Below, piece after piece: positions 33,806 to 45,056 of a stretch of 64,000 bases of DNA (within the stretch, counting starts at the first letter, position 1; the number at the start of each line of letters is the position of its first letter). Under the pieces are notes generated by a model. It searched no databases. It was not told where the DNA came from and worked only from the letters and a program-made list of their open reading frames with translations. The position numbers and the translations under genes were made by a program. This DNA comes from Paraspadella gotoi (taxonomy: Eukaryota > Chaetognatha), in contig CM119264.1 in NCBI GenBank assembly GCA_051294375.1, forward strand, positions 4,303,392 to 4,367,391, written 5' to 3'.

Positions 33806-34185
33806 AGATGACGACGACGACGACGACGACGACGACAACGACAATGACGACGATGAGAAAGATGACGACGACAAACACGAGTATTATGATGACGAAGATT
33901 ACGACGACCATGTCAAATGAAAATGAGGAAGACTATGATGACAAAGATGACGATGGTGATAAATATGACGACGATGACGACGACAACGACGAGTAAGAAG
34001 ACAAGGACAAAGATAACAACCAAAAGAAAAACGTCAAGGATGACGATGGCAATGACAAAGATGACGACGATGACAAAGATGACGACGATGACAAAGATGA
34101 ATACGACGAAGACGACGATCATATCGAGTACGAACGACGACGAAGATGAAGACGACAAAGACGACGAAGACAGCAACGAGTGCTA
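33806..34185. repeat. GAC/GAT/AAA trinucleotide block
   Basis: Pure GAC at 33,809-33,835, then 340 bp of gatgacgacgat- and gacaaagatgac-type triplets that keep Thr/Met/Lys and Asp/Glu frames open. Confidence 0.85.
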
Positions 34186-34612
34186 AAAGCAAAATCTGGG
34201 TAAGAATTGGATGAAAATGGAAACGATTTCTGCCTTTGCGCCGGCGCGGTATGCGCTCTCAGAGAAAAACGCTCTCAGGAGATTCTAAACTCGCAGAAAA
34301 ACACTATCAGGAGATTCGGACGAGCAGAATTCACTCTCGATGATAGCGCTCGCAGTACATTTCGCTGATGTTCTGATCTACTCTCAACAAAGATCTACAA
34401 AGTGCAATGGAGTGCAGAGCCGTTTGGTTTCGTCCACCATATGCAATTGAAGGTCGGAGTCAATGTTGAGGTGAAGAAATTGCAGATAGACGAGTTGTGT
34501 GGAAGAATGAGAGCAATTAGGGTTCTTGCAGTATCTTGCAGTATCTTGCAGACAACGATGATTATGACGACGATGACTAAAACGATAAATGCGACGATGA
34601 CGAGGGTAAGTA

Positions 34613-34815
34613 TGACCAATTGACCAATGACCAATTGACCAATGACCAATAGACCAATTGACCAATTGACCAATTTGACCATAAATTGACCAATGATCGA
34701 TGACCAATGACCATTGATCGAATGACCAATGACCATTGCCAATTGAATGACCAAAGTATACCATGACCAATGGACAATAACAAGACAATTGACCAATGAC
34801 CAATTGACCAATTGA
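34613..34815. repeat. (GACCAATT)n minisatellite, 8-10 bp units
   Basis: Runs of gaccaatt, gaccaat and gaccaatg, over twenty units with drift. Reverse complement is GGTCAATT, the same core as the arrays at 27.1, 43.7 and 47.5 kb. Each unit holds a CCAAT pentamer. Confidence 0.9.
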
Positions 34816-34989
34816 TGATAGCGAAGTCAAGAATCATGAAATTGTCGTAAATGACGACTATGATGATGACGAGGACGACAACAACCACGACGACGACGAC
34901 GAACGCGACGGACGCACGACTTTGAAAACTGCCTTCTTGACTATAACAACGGGAGGTCGTAAAAGGTTGGCGAAAGTTTCCGTGGTTTT

Positions 34990-35035
34990 TTTTTTTTTTT
35001 TTTTGCCTAATTTTTTTTTCTTCGCTTTCGAGTTA
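34990..35035. repeat. Poly-T runs
   Basis: Two runs of T (about 20 and 9 bases) close together. Confidence 0.8.
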
Positions 35036-35109
35036 TCGAAAACTGTTCGAGTTCAGGACCCAAGAAGCTCAATAGCGAAGGAAGCTTCTGCAATATCTTC
35101 TTCTTCGCT

Positions 35110-35174
<65 letters not shown>
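35110..35174. repeat. (TCG)n array
   Basis: About 21 uninterrupted TCG triplets, the longest pure TCG run in the window. Confidence 0.97.
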
Positions 35175-35179
35175 TCGAG

Positions 35180-36430
35180 GCGTCGTTATTTCCTTTTTCT
35201 TTATAGACACTTTTCTCTTACTTTTTAGTCTTCGTTTTTGAAAATATAATAAAGATTGTGAATTTTAAATCAACGTATTAAAAAAATTTAATCTACCTCC
35301 CGGAGAGTTTAAGTTAGTATGATCTTAAAATTATTAATTATGAACGATTCGATTTTAATCGTAGGTAATTATAAAAACACTTTCCTTGTCATCTTATTTA
35401 TCCGATTTGACAAAAATCAAGTTCACGACACAGTTGCTCTGTCAATATTAAGGCGGAAAGCGTCATTGTTAGTTGTCAACATTATATGTCAGTTAAATCT
35501 GTTTTTCCTTTTTAGAGATATCGTCGTCGTCGTCGTTGTCGTCGTCTTTTTTCTCGTTTCCTTGTTTGTTCTTAACTCGGTTATAGTTTCTTCCGCCATT
35601 TTGAGTTTTGTTTTTCATCGTTTCTGAGTTTGATGAGTTTTTTTCACGAGTTTCGTCAGAACTTAGTTTCACTGTGAGAGTTGAGCTTTGACTTTTTGTC
35701 GCCTTTTTTCACAGAAGCAAAGTCCAGACTATTAAATTTATGCACATTACCGGTTGTCTGTAACTGTAACTCTCTATGAAATTGTTATAATCAATATAAT
35801 TACAAACTAATTACAAATTAACTCCATGATTACCTCTATATGAAGTGGTATATTTTTTGATCGGTTTTAATTGTATAAAAGTACCACTCTTGAGCATTTT
35901 AGATCGGGGAATACAATATTGTACTCCGCAACATCATTAAAATACAAGGAGCTGACTTTTATGAAATTGATGCAACCAATTTAAAATTAGATTCGTTTTT
36001 GTCCGTCGCAGTTTTCGTCATTGAAACTCAAATCTCTTTCTGTTTCTCTCTATGTCGCGGTATTTTTATTTTCTTCTCACTTCCCCATATTCCCTTTCCC
36101 TCTCACTACCGTCCCACATCTCCCTCCATCCGTCGTGAACAACCTTTCACGCGGCCTCACGCAGCCTCACTCGCTGTGACTCTCTCACTAACGTCATTTT
36201 CAGGAGGACCATTCGTCCAAACACGTGAATTCTCACCGAAGGAGTCACAGACCAAACAAGACGTCGTCCAAGAAAAATCCCACATCAAATGGAACACCTT
36301 TGGTGACTGAGTTACTGTCTCGGCTCTTGTCAGTATCATCCTATCACAATCTTAAATGACAGGTTTAGGTTGTCAGTTAAAGATAAATTTATATGAACAA
36401 GAGAGACAAAAAAGAAAAACAAAGAATAAA
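35180..36430. other. Unique AT-rich DNA, nothing identified
   Basis: A short TCG run at 35,522-35,548 inside a hydrophobic 102-codon frame is repeat-driven. A fragment at about 35,955-35,990 (tgaaattgatgcaaccaatt) resembles the tail of repeat S. Confidence 0.4.
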
Positions 36431-36455
36431 NNNNNNNNNNNNNNNNNNNNNNNNN
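36431..36455. other. Assembly gap (25 N)
   Basis: Fixed-size gap in A-rich DNA. Confidence 0.95.
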
Positions 36456-36617
36456 CAAAGCAATAAATGACTGGAAAAAAACACCATTGGCATGATAACA
36501 AATTTTTGAATTGAATTCTAAAATCTCTAATAAAATAAACATACTCCTAAAATCTAGCAGAAAGCAAACCTCCTAGTTCAAAGTAAGAATTAAAAAATAT
36601 TCAAAATCCAAATTATT

Positions 36618-37022
36618 AAGTAAAATCCAAACAATTGCCTAGAAAAAATATAAATCAAACTCGAATAATAGTGAATTGTTACAACAATATCAATATGAAA
36701 TTATTATAAATACAGAAACAATGCATCGAATATCTCACAAAAAAAAAAATTACATTATAATAATACTCGGAACTACGAAAAATGTAATATTGTGACCAAA
36801 TCTCTCTCTCGTTTTGATTCAAGTAATATTAGTAAGTAAAATCCAAACAATTGCCTAAAAAAATGGAAACAAACTCGAATTGAATTATGAAATTGGTACA
36901 ACAATATCAATATGATAATTATATAAATTACAGAAACAAGTCATCGAATATCTCACAATAAAAAAAAATACAATTAAATAATTTTACTCGGAAACTTACG
37001 AAAAATGTAATATTGTGACCAA
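36618..37022. repeat. ~220 bp tandem duplication
   Basis: Unit 1 (36,618-36,803) and unit 2 (36,838-37,022) share aaatccaaacaattgcct, caaactcgaat, acaacaatatcaatatg, atcgaatatctcacaa and aaaatgtaatattgtgacc. Both contain a relative of the repeat S tail (gaaattggtacaac). Confidence 0.85.
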
Positions 37023-37089
37023 GACAATTTAGTTTTGTGAATCAAAATTATTTATTTATTGTCCGCTTCGTTTTATTCCTCACAAGACC

Positions 37090-37455
37090 ACGATGATCAT
37101 GACGACGATGACGACGACGACGACGACGAAGACGACGATGACGACGGCAACACGGATGTCGACCCCCACGCCGCCATCGTACCCTCGTCAACAAGGGCGA
37201 CGATACCGACGACGACGACGACGACGACGACGACGANNNNNNNNNNNNNNNNNNNNNNNNNNNNNNNNNNNNNNNNNNNNNNNNNNNNNNNNNNNNNNNN
37301 NNNNNNNNNNNNNNNNNNNNNNNNNNNNNNNNNNNNNNNNNNNNNNNNNNNNNNNNNNNNNNNNNNNNNNNNNNNNNNNNNNNNNNNNNNNNNNNNNNNN
37401 NNNNNNNNNNNNNNNNNNNNNNNNNNNNNNNNNNNNNNNNNNNNNNNNNNNNNNN
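37090..37455. repeat. (GAC)n block running into a 219-N gap
   Basis: GAC-rich DNA, pure from about 37,209 to 37,236 and then N to 37,455. The gap is probably array. Confidence 0.85.
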
Positions 37456-37690
37456 AAACGGACGAAGGCAATTTCTCCGCTGACACTGATGTTCTATTGA
37501 TATAAACTCCTTTGTCATCATCGACAACGACGACGGCGCCGACACGAATGACGCCGTCCGACGCCGCCCGACGCCGCGGGCGCCACAACGAAAGATTTAC
37601 AACTGTTTTGACCGCGGACTCAGTTTAGTTCATATTTTCAGCTCCGTTGAACCTCCGTCCCGTTTCCTGGAGTGGGGGAGACGACGATGA
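37456..37690. other. CG-rich unique DNA
   Basis: Holds gacgccgtccgacgccgcccg, an imperfect GACGCC repeat. No gene recognised. Confidence 0.4.
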
Positions 37691-37899
37691 AGAAGAAGAG
37701 GAAGAAGAGGAAGAAGACGACGACCACGACGAGGAAAAGGAGGATGATGACGACGACGACGAAGACGATGGAAAAGAGGAAGAAGAAAACAACGACAGCG
37801 ATAAAAAAATAAGATGACGAAGACGACGATGATGACGATGAATAAAACGACGACGACGATGATGATTATGATGAATGATGATGAGTGATGAATGATGCA

Positions 37900-38445
37900 T
37901 TGATGATAATGTGATGAAGATGAAGACAGACAACGATGAGTAAAACGACGATGATGACGATGAATAAAACGACGAACAAGGATGATCGATGATAATGATT
38001 AGATGATGAGATGGATGATGGATGATGTTGAATAATGAAGATGAAGACGACAACGATGAGTAAAACGACGATGATGACGATCGAATAAAACGACGACAAC
38101 GATGAATGATATAATGATGATGATGATGATGATTTGATATATATGAAGATGAAGACACAACGATGAGTAAAACGACGATGATGACGATGAATAAACGACG
38201 ACACACGATGATGATTGATATGATATGATGATGATGATGATGATGATGATGTTGATGATAATGAAGATGAAGACGAAACCAACGATGAGTAAAACAACGA
38301 TGAATGACGATGAATAAAACGACGACACATATGATGATAAATGATATGATGAATGAATGATGATGATGATGATGATGAGATGTTGATGATAATGAATGAA
38401 GACGACAACGATGAAGTAAAACGACGATGATGACATGACGACGTA
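37900..38445. repeat. GAT/GAC array with 107-126 bp higher-order unit
   Basis: The marker caacgatgagtaaaacg recurs at 37,931, 38,051, 38,158, 38,280 and 38,406 (spacings 120, 107, 122, 126). It is flanked by gaagatgaagac on the left and gatgatgacgatgaataaaacg on the right, with a variable gatgatgat stretch between units. Less ordered GAC/GAA DNA extends left to 37,680. Confidence 0.9.
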
Positions 38446-38679
38446 AATTTCAATTTAAATATTGACTGAAATGCAAAAAAAAAAGATAGGAAAATCTCGA
38501 CAAAAGCGGAATGAATTGGTCTTTAAATTTAAAATAATGAAGTTTACAACAATAACAACATTAACGAGGAGATCGTAAAAATGTCGAAAATAACAACAGT
38601 AACGACGCTCGCATCGATGAACACAAATGTTGAAGGAATAATAAAAACGGAGATAATGACGATAAAAAACGATGAGGGG

Positions 38680-38813
38680 CAGACGAACGACGACGACGAC
38701 GACGAACGACGAACGACCATGACGACAGATGACGCCCATGAATCTAGGACGAAGTTGATGACTAACGCCGACGGAACCGATGATATACGCCCGACAACAA
38801 TAAGACGACGCAC

Positions 38814-38848
<35 letters not shown>

Positions 38849-38849
38849 T
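38680..38849. repeat. (CGA)n tracts
   Basis: Runs at about 38,688-38,710 and 38,815-38,848 with intervening gacgaac and atgacgac. Confidence 0.9.
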
Positions 38850-38954
38850 CATAGTGAACTGGAATGAAAAAGAGATGAGAGTTGAATCAACCTCGTAGGT
38901 TTACCCCCTTGCGAGGTAATGAGCGGACGGCTTTATGAAAGGGAGAAAGGGAGA

Positions 38955-38975
38955 GAGAGATTCATGAGAAGAGAG

Positions 38976-39030
<55 letters not shown>
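38955..39030. repeat. (AG)n array
   Basis: Pure AG from about 38,982 to 39,028. Confidence 0.95.
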
Positions 39031-39033
<3 letters not shown>

Positions 39034-39061
39034 AGAGCTGGAGAGAGGGGCGAATTAGAGG

Positions 39062-39285
39062 AAAGTTTTCTTCTCTTTCTTTTTTCTTCCTTTCTCTGTT
39101 AGACTTCATATATTTCTTTACTTTCTTTCTTTCTCTTTCTTGTCTTTCTTTGCTTTCTTTTCTTTCTTTCTTCTTTCTTTCTTTTCCTTTCTTTCTTTCT
39201 CTCTCTCTCTCTCTCTTCTCCCTCTCCTCTCTCTCTCTCTCCCACTCTCTCTCTCTCCTCTCTCTCTCTCTCTCCTCACTCTTTT
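39062..39285. repeat. (CTTT)n grading into (CT)n
   Basis: tctttctttc-type first, then ctctctctc with cc interruptions. Only 35 bp separates it from the (AG)n array to the left, so the two form an inverted, complementary pair. Confidence 0.9.
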
Positions 39286-39520
39286 CTCATCTGTTCATAA
39301 TTCACATCAGAAAGTCTAAAATCGGTCGATTTGTACCAAAGGCGCCTCGGGTCTCCTCGGTCATCTGCTTCTCTCAGCTCATCAGTCCTCCCTCTCTATA
39401 TCTCTCTCTATCTCTCTCTCAATCTCCCTTCGCTCACGATCGAGATCGAGATTGTAAAAATTAATGATTCTCGTAAAATCATAAGTATTTCGATGGCGGC
39501 AGTTCATCTTTTTTCATCTG

Positions 39521-39558
<38 letters not shown>
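39521..39558. repeat. (CGA)n array
   Basis: Twelve uninterrupted GAC triplets. Confidence 0.95.
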
Positions 39559-39917
39559 CCGAATGAGGGAGGGACGAGCGGAATTTGAATGTGAATCACA
39601 AATCGCAATTTTTTTTCACTTTTTTCTATCACAGAAAAAAAATGAGAAATTTGTAACGTTGTTATTTGCACGATTAATAGGAGCGATCTCTTTTGACGAG
39701 TTAGTATTTTTTCTGACATCCTATGAAATTGTAAAGTTATTTTCCTCTTCACGCCCATGGAAAAATGCGTTTGCCGCGTCGTCCGTTCCTTGCAAGCTTA
39801 ACTTAGTTCTTATCTGAGAATAAAAATTATTCATTTAGAGATCTAAACTACTACACTTCGAACGATAAGTCACAGAGTCGTAATCCTAAATCTTTAATTC
39901 TAGATGCCTACTATGTT

Positions 39918-40274
39918 ATCCCTAATCCTTAATCCCTAATCCCTAATCCCTAATCCTTAATCCTTAATCCTTAATCCATAATTCTTAATCTGTAATCCTT
40001 CATACTTAATCTCTAATCCTTCATCATTAATCTCTAATCCTTCATACTTAATCTCTAATCCTTCATCCTTCATCTTTAATCCCGAATCCTTAATCCCTAA
40101 TCCTTAATCCCTAATCCCTAATCCCTAATCCCTAATCCTTAATCCTTAATCCCTAATCCTTAATACATAATCTTTAATCCTTTATTCCTAATCCCTAATC
40201 CTTAATGCTTAATCTCTAATCCTTTATCCTTAATCTCTAATCCTTAATACTTAATCTTTAATCCTTCATCCTTT
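39918..40274. repeat. Telomere-like heptamer array (CCCTAAT)/(CCTTAAT)
   Basis: About 50 head-to-tail seven-base units. The commonest are aatccct and aatcctt, with variants aatctct, catactt and catcatt. On the minus strand the purest units read TTAGGGA, the metazoan telomere hexamer plus one base. A degenerate internal array, not a chromosome end. Confidence 0.9.
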
Positions 40275-40381
40275 TAAGGCGAAACTCGCGCGATTTGTTA
40301 CGGAGTCTTCGCCGCCCGTTGGAGCCAGACTTCTTTCTGCAGACGAGAGTTTAGAGATTCCTGAATAATGAATCCTTATCT

Positions 40382-40858
40382 CACCTCTCTTTGTCTTTGC
40401 CAGCCAAAGAGAAAAAGGATAAAAAGGGAAATGAGAGATAGATAAGGAGGCACCATCTCTATTGTCTTGCCCAGCCAAGAGAAAAAGGAGTGGGGTGAGA
40501 GAAGAGAAGGAGCACCTCTCTTTGTTTGCAGCCAAAGAAGAAAAGGATGGGGTGAGAGAAGGAAGGAGCACCTCTCTTTGTCTTTGCCAGCCAAGAGAAA
40601 AAGGAGTGGGTGAGAGAAGAGAAGGAGCACCTCTTCTTTGTCTTTGCCAGCCAAAGAGAAAAAGAAGTGGAGTGAGAGAAAGAAGGAGCACCTCTCTTTG
40701 TCTTTGCCTAGCCAAAGAGGGGAAAAAGCGGAGTTGGGAGTGAGAGAAGAGAAGGAGCAACTCTCTCTTTGGTCTTGAGCACGCCAAAAGAAAAGAGGAC
40801 AGTGGAGTGAGAGATAAGACCGGGAGCACCTCTTTTTGGGTCTTGCCAAAAAGGAAAA
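40382..40858. repeat. 56-69 bp tandem array, eight units
   Basis: cacctctcttt-type unit starts at 40,382, 40,450, 40,513, 40,569, 40,628, 40,689, 40,758 and 40,827. Each unit holds ctctttgtctttgccagcc, then a caaagagaaaaagg inverse of its own start, then gtgagagaagagaaggag. Each unit can therefore fold on itself. Minus-strand frames through it repeat AKDKERCSF-like segments. Confidence 0.9.
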
Positions 40859-41530
40859 GAAAAAATAAAAGTAAAATAAAGAGAAAAAAAGAGCAACTTT
40901 TTTTTGCCAGGAAATTGGAAAAGAGTGAAAATACAATTAGAGAAAAACGGGTGAAAAAATAAAGAAGAAAATATAGGAAAGAGAGTGTGAAAGAAAGAAG
41001 AAAGTTGAGGAAAAGAGTGGAAAGAAAAGTATATATTAGTAAGGAAAGAAGGTGGAAAGAAAGAAAAAGAAAAGAAAGTAGGAAAGGAGAGGTGAAAGAA
41101 AGAAGAAAAGAAAGAAGTATAGAAAGATAGGTGGAAAGAAAGAAGAAGAAACAAGAAGAAAGTAAAGGAAAGAGAGGTGGACAGAAAAAAGAAAAGAAAG
41201 TAAGAAAAGTAGAGGAAAGAGAGGTGGAAAGAAAGAAAAAAGAAAAAATCTAAAAAGAGAGGTTGGAAAGAAGAACTAGGAAGAAGAGGAGTTGTCCGCT
41301 GAATTATAGTAAATAGGAATATAAAATGAAATAAAGTGGTGGGGAGAAAATTAAGAAAAAGTTAAATGGTCCAAAAGAAATAAAAAATGTATCAAGGAAA
41401 AATAGAAGACAAAATGAAAACTTCGGAATAAAGATAAGAATGAAAGAAAAAAATAGGGCAAATATAAAATGGGAAAAAGAAAGAAAAAAGAAAAGAGAAT
41501 AAAAAAGAAAAAAAAAGATAAAGAAATCGA
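40859..41530. repeat. Purine-rich A/G block
   Basis: gaaagaaagaag and gaggtggaaagaaag motifs repeat loosely with about 50-70 bp spacing. No gene. Confidence 0.85.
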
Positions 41531-41619
41531 ATCATGTAAGTTTTATCGCCCTTTTTTAGACGCCCTCTGACAATCGGGTTGGATCCACGCCAACAAAAGC
41601 ACGTTTCTCGCTCTTCTCT

Positions 41620-41629
41620 CTCTCGTCTT

Positions 41630-41671
<42 letters not shown>

Positions 41672-41675
41672 CTCC
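41620..41675. repeat. (CT)n array
   Basis: ctctctctc with two short interruptions. Confidence 0.9.
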
Positions 41676-42224
41676 TTCTCGTTTTCATTTTCAATTCCTG
41701 CATTACATGTTTAAGCATGATTGCGCCAAAGTTAACAATTTTTTATTCCAGATCGAGTCCTCGGTTTAATAATTAATACATAATTGTACATAATTCCCAA
41801 GGACACTTTCTTCCCGAGATTATTTACGCTGAAAAAAACTTCGACGATTCTTCCTTTACTTTAGTCTTTTTGACTTTATTTCCTCTAATTTCCTTTTTTT
41901 CTTTTCCAGAAAGAACCGATAGGTTTCGCCATCATGCACCGTTTCCTCATCATTTCTCCTCATCCTCCTCCCCCTCCTCCCGGAGATCCAGGCTCGAGTC
42001 CAGGGTTTAGGTTTTCCATTCACACTCTTTTCTCTCTTTCTCTCTCACCGTCCCTCTCCCGTTCAGTCTCTGTTACCATTTTTTTTACCGCCGATTTAGC
42101 CGCTTACATTATATTTTCCTTTCCCACCATTTTCCCCCGTCTTTACTTACCTAGATTTCAGTCAGACTTACCCGACCTTAGTTAGAGTTTTCTTCTTTAT
42201 TCTTACTTTCTTTTCTCTTTAACT

Positions 42225-42745
42225 TTTTCTAGTCATTTTTCTTTTCTTTTTTTTCCTTTTTTTCTATTTTCTTTCCTTTTTCTTTTCTCTTTATCTTTTC
42301 TCTTCTTTTTTTCTTTTCTTTTTTCCTTCCTTTTTCTTTTCTCTTTTCTCTTCTTTTTTTTCTTTCCTTTTTCTTTTCTCTTTTTCTTTTCTCTTTTTCT
42401 TTTCATTTTTTCTTTCCTTTTTCTTTTCTTTTTTTCTTTTCTCTTCTTTTTTTCTTTTCTTTTTTCCTTCCTTTTTCTTTTCTTTTTTCTCATCTTTTTT
42501 TCTTTCCTTTTTCTTTTCTCCTTTTCTTTTCTTTTTTTTTTCTTTCTTTTTTCTTTTCTCTTTTTCTTTTCTCTTCTCTACTTTTTTTCTTTCCTTTTTC
42601 TTTTCTCTTCTTTTTTTCTTTTCTTTTTTCCTTCCTTTTTCTTTTCTACTTTCTTTTATTTTTTTCTTTCCTTTTTCTTTTCTCTTTTTCTTTTCTTTTT
42701 TTTTCCTTTTTCTTTTCTATTTTTCTTTTCCTTCTCTTCTTTTCT
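42225..42745. repeat. (TTTTTC)-type T/C block in A
   Basis: About 500 bp of cttttttctttcc and ttttctctt motifs. Counterpart at 46,015-46,515 in block B. Confidence 0.9.
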
Positions 42746-43663
42746 CTTCCCTCAAATACCTTCCCAATCTCTCACACGCTTCCTTCTTTTTTTATCCTTT
42801 TTCCTAAATCCTTTTTCCAATCTTCCTATATTTTATCTCTCGCATTGTTTTCGATCTCGCTCTTTCCTTCTCTTTCTCCTTTTCATTTTTAATCTATTTA
42901 TTTCTCTTTTTTTTTCGTTTTACCTTCTCTTTCTACTTCTACTCGAACTCCATCTCAATTCTCTTCCTCTCTCTTCCTATCTCTTCTTTTCTCTTTTATC
43001 TTCTCTCTCTCCTTCTCCTTCCTCCTCATTCACTCTCTCCTCTTCCTCCCTCCCTCCTCCTTATAAACTTTCTCCTCTTCCTCCCTCCTCATTCACTCTC
43101 TCCTCTTCCTCCCTCCCTCCTCCTTTCTTCTCCCGTCGTCGCCTCTTTTCTTTCTCTTCTTCTTCCCTTTTTCTCATTTTCTAGAATTTAATAGGAAAAA
43201 AAATACGTAAAACAACAGAAAAGAAAAGGAAAAAAAGTAAAGGACGCCCGAAAATCAAAAAAGAAAAGGAAAAAACTAAAGGCATCTCACAGTATTTCTT
43301 CTCTACTTCCGTTTTTCCTCCTTTGTGTTTGTTATTCTTATACCTCCTATTTTTTTTTTCTATCCCTTTTTCCCCGCCTTTACCCTTCGCCAAACCCCCC
43401 CTCCCCCCCCCATCTTTATTCATTGGCTCGGCAGAGAGATTTCGCAGAGGAGATTTCGCGGCCTGAATTAGAGGAGAGTAAAGATTGACTTTTTTTTTCA
43501 TTCCAGACTGCTGCATCCCACCCGAGGCTCTCGAATCCCACCCATCCTGATCGCCACTTATCAAGTGACACCACCCTTGCATCTTGCCAAACCTTCTTTA
43601 CGATTTGACCGACTTTTCTAAAGCGGAAGAAAATTCCAGCCAACTTAACTGAATAATTCGTCC

Positions 43664-43742
43664 AGGTCAATTAGGTCAATTCGGTCAATTAGGTCAATTA
43701 GGTCAATTAGGTCAATTAGGTCAATTAGGTCAATTAGGTCAA
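43664..43742. repeat. (AGGTCAATT)n, nine units, block A
   Basis: Nine-base units start every 9 bp from 43,664 to 43,736, all identical except one CGGTCAATT. AGGTCA is the nuclear-receptor half-site, and the 9-bp period makes each neighbour pair a direct repeat spaced by three (DR3). Confidence 0.95.
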
Positions 43743-44049
43743 AGCGATTGATTTACTTGAGCCAGGTCATTTACGCTTCCTTTATCTTTTAAATTGTTTA
43801 AAATGTTTTTTCCTATGTTAATAAAAATATTTTCAAAATACAAATTTCATTAAACGCTCATTTTAGTCCATTCAAAAGTGTTCACTTTGATAACAGCCAT
43901 TTAAATTTAAATTCAATCTCTTCAGAATTCCATGTTATTTTTTTAATTACTACGACATCTTTTTCAAATCTATTGCATAATATAAATATAAATATAAATA
44001 TAAATCTATTGCCATAATAACGCAACTCCACTGCCCAAAATAAAACCCT

Positions 44050-44640
44050 TACGTTGCGACCCTTATTGTCACCATCCCGCCACTCTCTTTGCCACCTTCC
44101 TGCCACTTTTCTGCTGCCCCATTCACCACCCTGCGCCACTTTTTTGCCAACCTCTCGCCACCCAATTTTTCACCCCCTTGCCTCCCGCATTGCCACCTTC
44201 CTGTCACCCCAATTTTCTCCATCCCTCTACCCAAAATTGCGACCCAGTCACCTCCGACCACCCCCATTGCCACTCTCCCACCACCGCAAATTGTCAGCCT
44301 CCTCTCCACGTCAAATTGCCACTTTCCCTCTACCCAAAATTGCCACACTCCCCAAAACTCGAAATTGCCACTCTCCCCNNNNNNNNNNNNNNNNNNNNNN
44401 NNNNNNNNNNNNNNNNNNNNNNNNNNNNNNNNNNNNNNNNNNNNNNNNNNNNNNNNNNNNNNNNNNNNNNNNNNNNNNNNNNNNNNNNNNNNNNNNNNNN
44501 NNNNNNNNNNNNNNNNNNNNNNNNNNNNNNNNNNNNNNNNNNNNNNNNNNNNNNNNNNNNNNNNNNNNNNNNNNNNNNNNNNNNNNNNNNNCCCAAATTG
44601 CCACTCTCCCCTCCACCCCAAATTGCCACTCGCCTCGGAT
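44050..44640. repeat. ~25 bp minisatellite AAATTGCCACTCTCCCC, block A, with 213-N gap
   Basis: Recurrent aaattgccactctcccctcc and looser ttgccaccttcctgccac units. Ns fill 44,379-44,591. Block B shows that the missing part is more of the same repeat. Confidence 0.85.
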
Positions 44641-44733
44641 GATTAATTGACTCTGGGGATGAAATTCACTGATTGCGAATTTTTTTCTAGAGGTTTTTCT
44701 TTTTTCTTTTTTTCTTTTTTCTTTTTTCTTTTT

Positions 44734-45020
44734 NNNNNNNNNNNNNNNNNNNNNNNNNNNNNNNNNNNNNNNNNNNNNNNNNNNNNNNNNNNNNNNNNNN
44801 NNNNNNNNNNNNNNNNNNNNNNNNNNNNNNNNNNNNNNNNNNNNNNNNNNNNNNNNNNNNNNNNNNNNNNNNNNNNNNNNNNNNNNNNNNNNNNNNNNNN
44901 NNNNNNNNNNNNNNNNNNNNNNNNNNNNNNNNNNNNNNNNNNNNNNNNNNNNNNNNNNNNNNNNNNNNNNNNNNNNNNNNNNNNNNNNNNNNNNNNNNNN
45001 NNNNNNNNNNNNNNNNNNNN
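44734..45020. other. Assembly gap (287 N) at the place where B carries the LTR-like insertion
   Basis: Left edge TTTTTC, right edge (CT)n. In block B the same two edges (about 48,740 and 60,882) are 12 kb apart. Confidence 0.9.

Positions 45021-45056
<36 letters not shown>

Larger units (their letters stand above)
41938..44733. repeat. Duplicated block A, left part
   Basis: Matches 45,619-48,745 in order and orientation: tttcctcatcattt start, gttttcttc, 500 bp of T/C, tcctccctccctcct stretch, ggcagaggagattt, the AGGTCAATT array, the aaattgccac minisatellite and gattaattgactctgg followed by TTTTTC. Differences are mostly indels. Confidence 0.85.
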
